Shown: piece after piece, positions 61,590-64,000 of the stretch
Layout of the letters: each line of letters opens with the position of its first letter
Numbering within the stretch: the first letter of the stretch is position 1
NCBI GenBank assembly: GCA_013112585.1
Contig: JABFGH010000004.1
Span: forward strand, 186,001 to 250,000
Origin: Ignavibacteriota bacterium
GTDB taxonomy: Bacteria; Bacteroidota; Ignavibacteria; Ignavibacteriales; Melioribacteraceae
Direction: 5' to 3'
DNA length: 64,000 nucleotides
Translations under genes and position numbers: made by a program
Notes under the pieces: model-generated
The model's input: the letters and a program-made list of their open reading frames with translations, nothing else
The model's database searches: none
What the model was told of the DNA's origin: nothing

Positions 61590-64000
61590 TTATGCTTGTG
61601 ATTCTTTAGTTCTTCTTATTGTTGAAATAACAAATCCGAATGTAACCAGCAGAACACCAAGCCAAACTAAATTTATAAAAGGTTTAATGCTGGCATCAAT
61701 AGTAAGTATTTCCTGCTTAGCAATAATTTCTTCACTCTCTTCAGTTTGTGCAGCATCAAGTTTTGAGAATGCTAAATTAACAGTACCGCCTGCATCAAGA
61801 TTTTTCATTTCAATTCGCAGATTAGCATCTTCCAATTCAACGTTTTCAAAACTTCTGTTACCTTCGCGTGTTACCATCTTAGGTTCTAAAGTTTTTGTTT
61901 TATTTCCATACTCAACAAGCAATTGTGCACCAATCTTAAATTCTTTTCCTTCCTGCATCGACTGCATTGCATCGGGCGGAAAATTAAAATTAGTGAATGT
62001 TATTTTTATGTTTTCAAAGCTAAAGCTTTCACCCTTTTTAAGTGTTGCACTTTCACTAACACCATGATTGTGTGCGCCTGCTTTACCTTCATCGTAACCA
62101 ACCGGTGAAATATAAAAATCATTGGTAAAGCTCGATAGAATATCAGGTTCGCGCATCAAGCTGTTGTTAAACTCGGCAATAAACATAACCGGTTTAATAG
62201 TTGAGACTTTGTTTCCTTGTTTAATATCAATATTAAAATGATATTTTTTGCCGTTATCAAAAGGAGCCCAGCCGGTGAAAGTAACTTCCCTTCCGAATAC
62301 TTCTTTTGGCTCACCCTTAATTAATTCAACCTGTTTACTCTTAGTAAAACCGCCTGTAGCAACAACACCAAGCATAAACAATGCAATACCTATATGAGCA
62401 ATGTAGGCACCCAAATAAGTTTTTCTTCCTCTGAATATTTTATATGCTATTTCAGCATTTACAACAAGAGTAAATGCAGCGGCAAATGTAAATAGCACAG
62501 CCATTAAATCATAAACACCGCCGATAATTACAATTGCGAGAGTTACAACTACAGTTCCTACAATTGAGTTTCTTGATTCCTTGATAATATCTTTACCTTC
62601 GGTGTATTTCCATTTTACCAAAAGGCTAAAGCCATTAAGCAAACCAATGATAATTGCAATTGGCAGGTTAAGTTCATTATAAAAGGTAAGCTCAACTGCA
62701 GTACCGAAAATTGGAGCTGAAGTACCTGCAAGAATAATAATTGCGGATGCAATTAAAGCAACCGAGCCGGTAAACAAAGCTAACTCACGAGAAAGCGCAC
62801 TGCCTTCTTTTGAAAAATTCTCATTTAAGTATTTCCATCTGTAAGCTAATGCGCCAAAACCGATAAATGTAAATGAAAGAATAAATCCGAGAAGAAGAAC
62901 AAATACTACTCTGCCCGGTGCAACAAATGAATGCACGGAAGCATCACTTAAAATTCCGCTTCGTGTAAGGAATGTACTGTATAGAACCAGCACGTAGGTC
63001 ATAATACAAAGTATAAGATTTGTTTTTACAAATCTTCCTGCACCGCCTTCTTTTTGTGTTTTCTTTTGAACAAGAAGAGTATGAACTGAAGCAACGCCAA
63101 TTATCCAGGGCACAAGTGAAGAGTTTTCAACAGGGTCCCAGCCCCAGTAACCGCCCCAGCCTAAAACCCCGTAAGCCCAATAGCCGCCGAGCATAATTGC
63201 GAGTCCTAATACCATTGCGCCCGAAAGCACCCAGGGGAGTGATTGTTTAACCCAATCTTTATATTCATTACTCATTAAGGCAGATAGCGCAAATGCAAAA
63301 GGTACGGTGGACATTGCAAACCCGACAAACAAAATTGGCGGATGGATCTGCATCCAGAAATTCTGAAGCAGCGGATTTAATCCCTTTCCTTGAACAATAA
63401 AATCCTTAATCGCTATTCCGTTAGCGGAAAGCAGCCCATACAAGTCGGAATTCATTTGTATGAAACTTGTTCCGTTGCTCGAATCTTCAAAATAGAAACT
63501 TTGTATAAATGGAAGCGATAAAAAGCTTTCATTAATATTTTTGATATTTATAAAAACAGGGTCAGTCCAGATATATGAAAATGGATTTTTGAGAAGCGGG
63601 TTAACCATTATCAGTAAAAAGGTTAGTGCTAAAGTAAAAACCATCATTACACGGTTCTCAAGATCACCCCGTTTGGAAGTGTATTCTAAAAGTATTAAAC
63701 CGGTAATTGCGGTAAATAAAAGCCATAGCATAAAGCTTCCTTCTTGACCCGCCCAAAACGTTGACATTAATAGTCCGGTTGAAAGATCGCTGCCGCTGTA
63801 ATTATAAACATATTTATATTGATAAGAATGTGTAAGTATTGCATGAAGCAGCATTGCACTTGAGGCAATAACTAAAATTGCCATTGAGTGGTAACCGATT
63901 CTTGCAAACTTTAATGTATTAGTATAACCCTTATGAGTGTAATAATACATTATTATTGTAAAAACGCTGGCAGCCAGTGCCAGGGTAAGTAATATATTTC
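61590..64000 (-). CDS. ccmF: Cytochrome c heme lyase CcmF (partial)
   Basis: At least 803 residues; the N-terminus lies beyond the right edge. An in-frame ATG at 63950 gives 786 residues, but the upstream reading (NILLTLALAASVFTII) continues the first helix of CcmF, so the real start is outside. The WWD heme-handling motif GGYWGWDPVENSSLVPWI and about 14 membrane helices are visible, then a periplasmic domain and a last helix. CcmF attaches heme to apocytochrome c. CcmA and CcmB of the same pathway are at 43317-44609. Confidence 0.95.
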   Translation of the reverse strand, partial: NILLTLALAASVFTIIMYYYTHKGYTNTLKFARIGYHSMAILVIASSAMLLHAILTHSYQYKYVYNYSGSDLSTGLLMSTFWAGQEGSFMLWLLFTAITGLILLEYTSKRGDLENRVMMVFTLALTFLLIMVNPLLKNPFSYIWTDPVFINIKNINESFLSLPFIQSFYFEDSSNGTSFIQMNSDLYGLLSANGIAIKDFIVQGKGLNPLLQNFWMQIHPPILFVGFAMSTVPFAFALSALMSNEYKDWVKQSLPWVLSGAMVLGLAIMLGGYWAYGVLGWGGYWGWDPVENSSLVPWIIGVASVHTLLVQKKTQKEGGAGRFVKTNLILCIMTYVLVLYSTFLTRSGILSDASVHSFVAPGRVVFVLLLGFILSFTFIGFGALAYRWKYLNENFSKEGSALSRELALFTGSVALIASAIIILAGTSAPIFGTAVELTFYNELNLPIAIIIGLLNGFSLLVKWKYTEGKDIIKESRNSIVGTVVVTLAIVIIGGVYDLMAVLFTFAAAFTLVVNAEIAYKIFRGRKTYLGAYIAHIGIALFMLGVVATGGFTKSKQVELIKGEPKEVFGREVTFTGWAPFDNGKKYHFNIDIKQGNKVSTIKPVMFIAEFNNSLMREPDILSSFTNDFYISPVGYDEGKAGAHNHGVSESATLKKGESFSFENIKITFTNFNFPPDAMQSMQEGKEFKIGAQLLVEYGNKTKTLEPKMVTREGNRSFENVELEDANLRIEMKNLDAGGTVNLAFSKLDAAQTEESEEIIAKQEILTIDASIKPFINLVWLGVLLVTFGFVISTIRRTKESQA

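Noticed and set aside
1-64000. rRNA, tRNA, insertion sequence or prophage
   Set aside because: I found no cloverleaf, rRNA core sequence, transposase, integrase or phage structural gene in any gap or frame.

Overview
The window is a low-GC, gene-dense chromosomal segment with no rRNA, tRNA, transposase or phage gene that I can see. The combination of a type IX secretion protein (PorQ-like), a fused CcoN-CcoO oxidase subunit, a Sec-type clade II NosZ, FlgD-like C-terminal tails, an FG-GAP surface protein and one promoter that fits the Bacteroidota pattern (TTTG-N19-TAnnTTTG at 57207-57237) points to the Bacteroidota/Chlorobi lineage, most likely Ignavibacteria. The genes suggest a respiratory, facultatively anaerobic bacterium. 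The lineage is an inference; no marker gene was placed on a tree.

Layout. (1) 1-15633, minus strand: a cbb3 oxidase cluster in the order ccoI, ccoS, ccoNO, ccoQ, ccoP, then a complete clade II nitrous oxide reductase cluster (FAS1 lipoprotein, nosZ, nosB-like, nosL, nosD, nosF, nosY, second nosL-like), then ccoG and ccoH. The nos genes thus sit inside the oxidase assembly cluster. (2) 15990-17799, plus strand: a Na/phosphate symporter and a PhoU-like protein behind a near-ideal Pho box. (3) 17958-20303: a TPR protein, a DUF427 protein and an isoprenylcysteine methyltransferase-like membrane protein. (4) 20543-22926, plus strand: three membrane-anchored pseudopilin-like proteins behind a sigma-54 promoter, followed by a sigma-54 activator and a hybrid histidine kinase. 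(5) 25587-39375, minus strand: a type IV filament machine (two pilin-like subunits, PilC, PilB, PilT, PilMN fusion, PilOP fusion, secretin) that runs directly into a receiver protein, a large hybrid kinase and a receiver-phosphotransfer protein. (6) 39376-40732: a gene-free mosaic of dispersed repeats. (7) 40733-50267, minus strand: a hybrid kinase, ccmB, ccmA, a secreted metalloprotease, an FG-GAP protein, a thioesterase, a BamD-like lipoprotein and an unknown membrane protein. (8) 50599-56784, plus strand: PorQ-like, a heptaheme NapC/NirT-type cytochrome, an L,D-transpeptidase fold lacking its cysteine, and a BamA/TamA-type porin. (9) 57263-61470, plus strand: yicC, gmk, rpoZ, a family 4 uracil-DNA glycosylase and dnaB. 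(10) 61590-64000, minus strand: ccmF, cut by the window edge.

The respiratory parts fit together: CcmA, CcmB and CcmF make the c-type cytochromes (CcoO, CcoP, the heptaheme protein); CcoI, CcoG, CcoH and CcoS build the cbb3 oxidase; NosD, NosF, NosY and the NosL proteins supply NosZ. Sharing one locus, the two copper enzymes could draw on a common copper supply.

The most unusual content is the filament system of regions 4 and 5. All five candidate subunits begin with a bare two-to-five residue N-terminus followed at once by a hydrophobic helix, with no classical prepilin leader and no Glu at position 5. No prepilin peptidase gene is in the window. The machine is physically joined to a phosphorelay and, in region 4, to a sigma-54 circuit.
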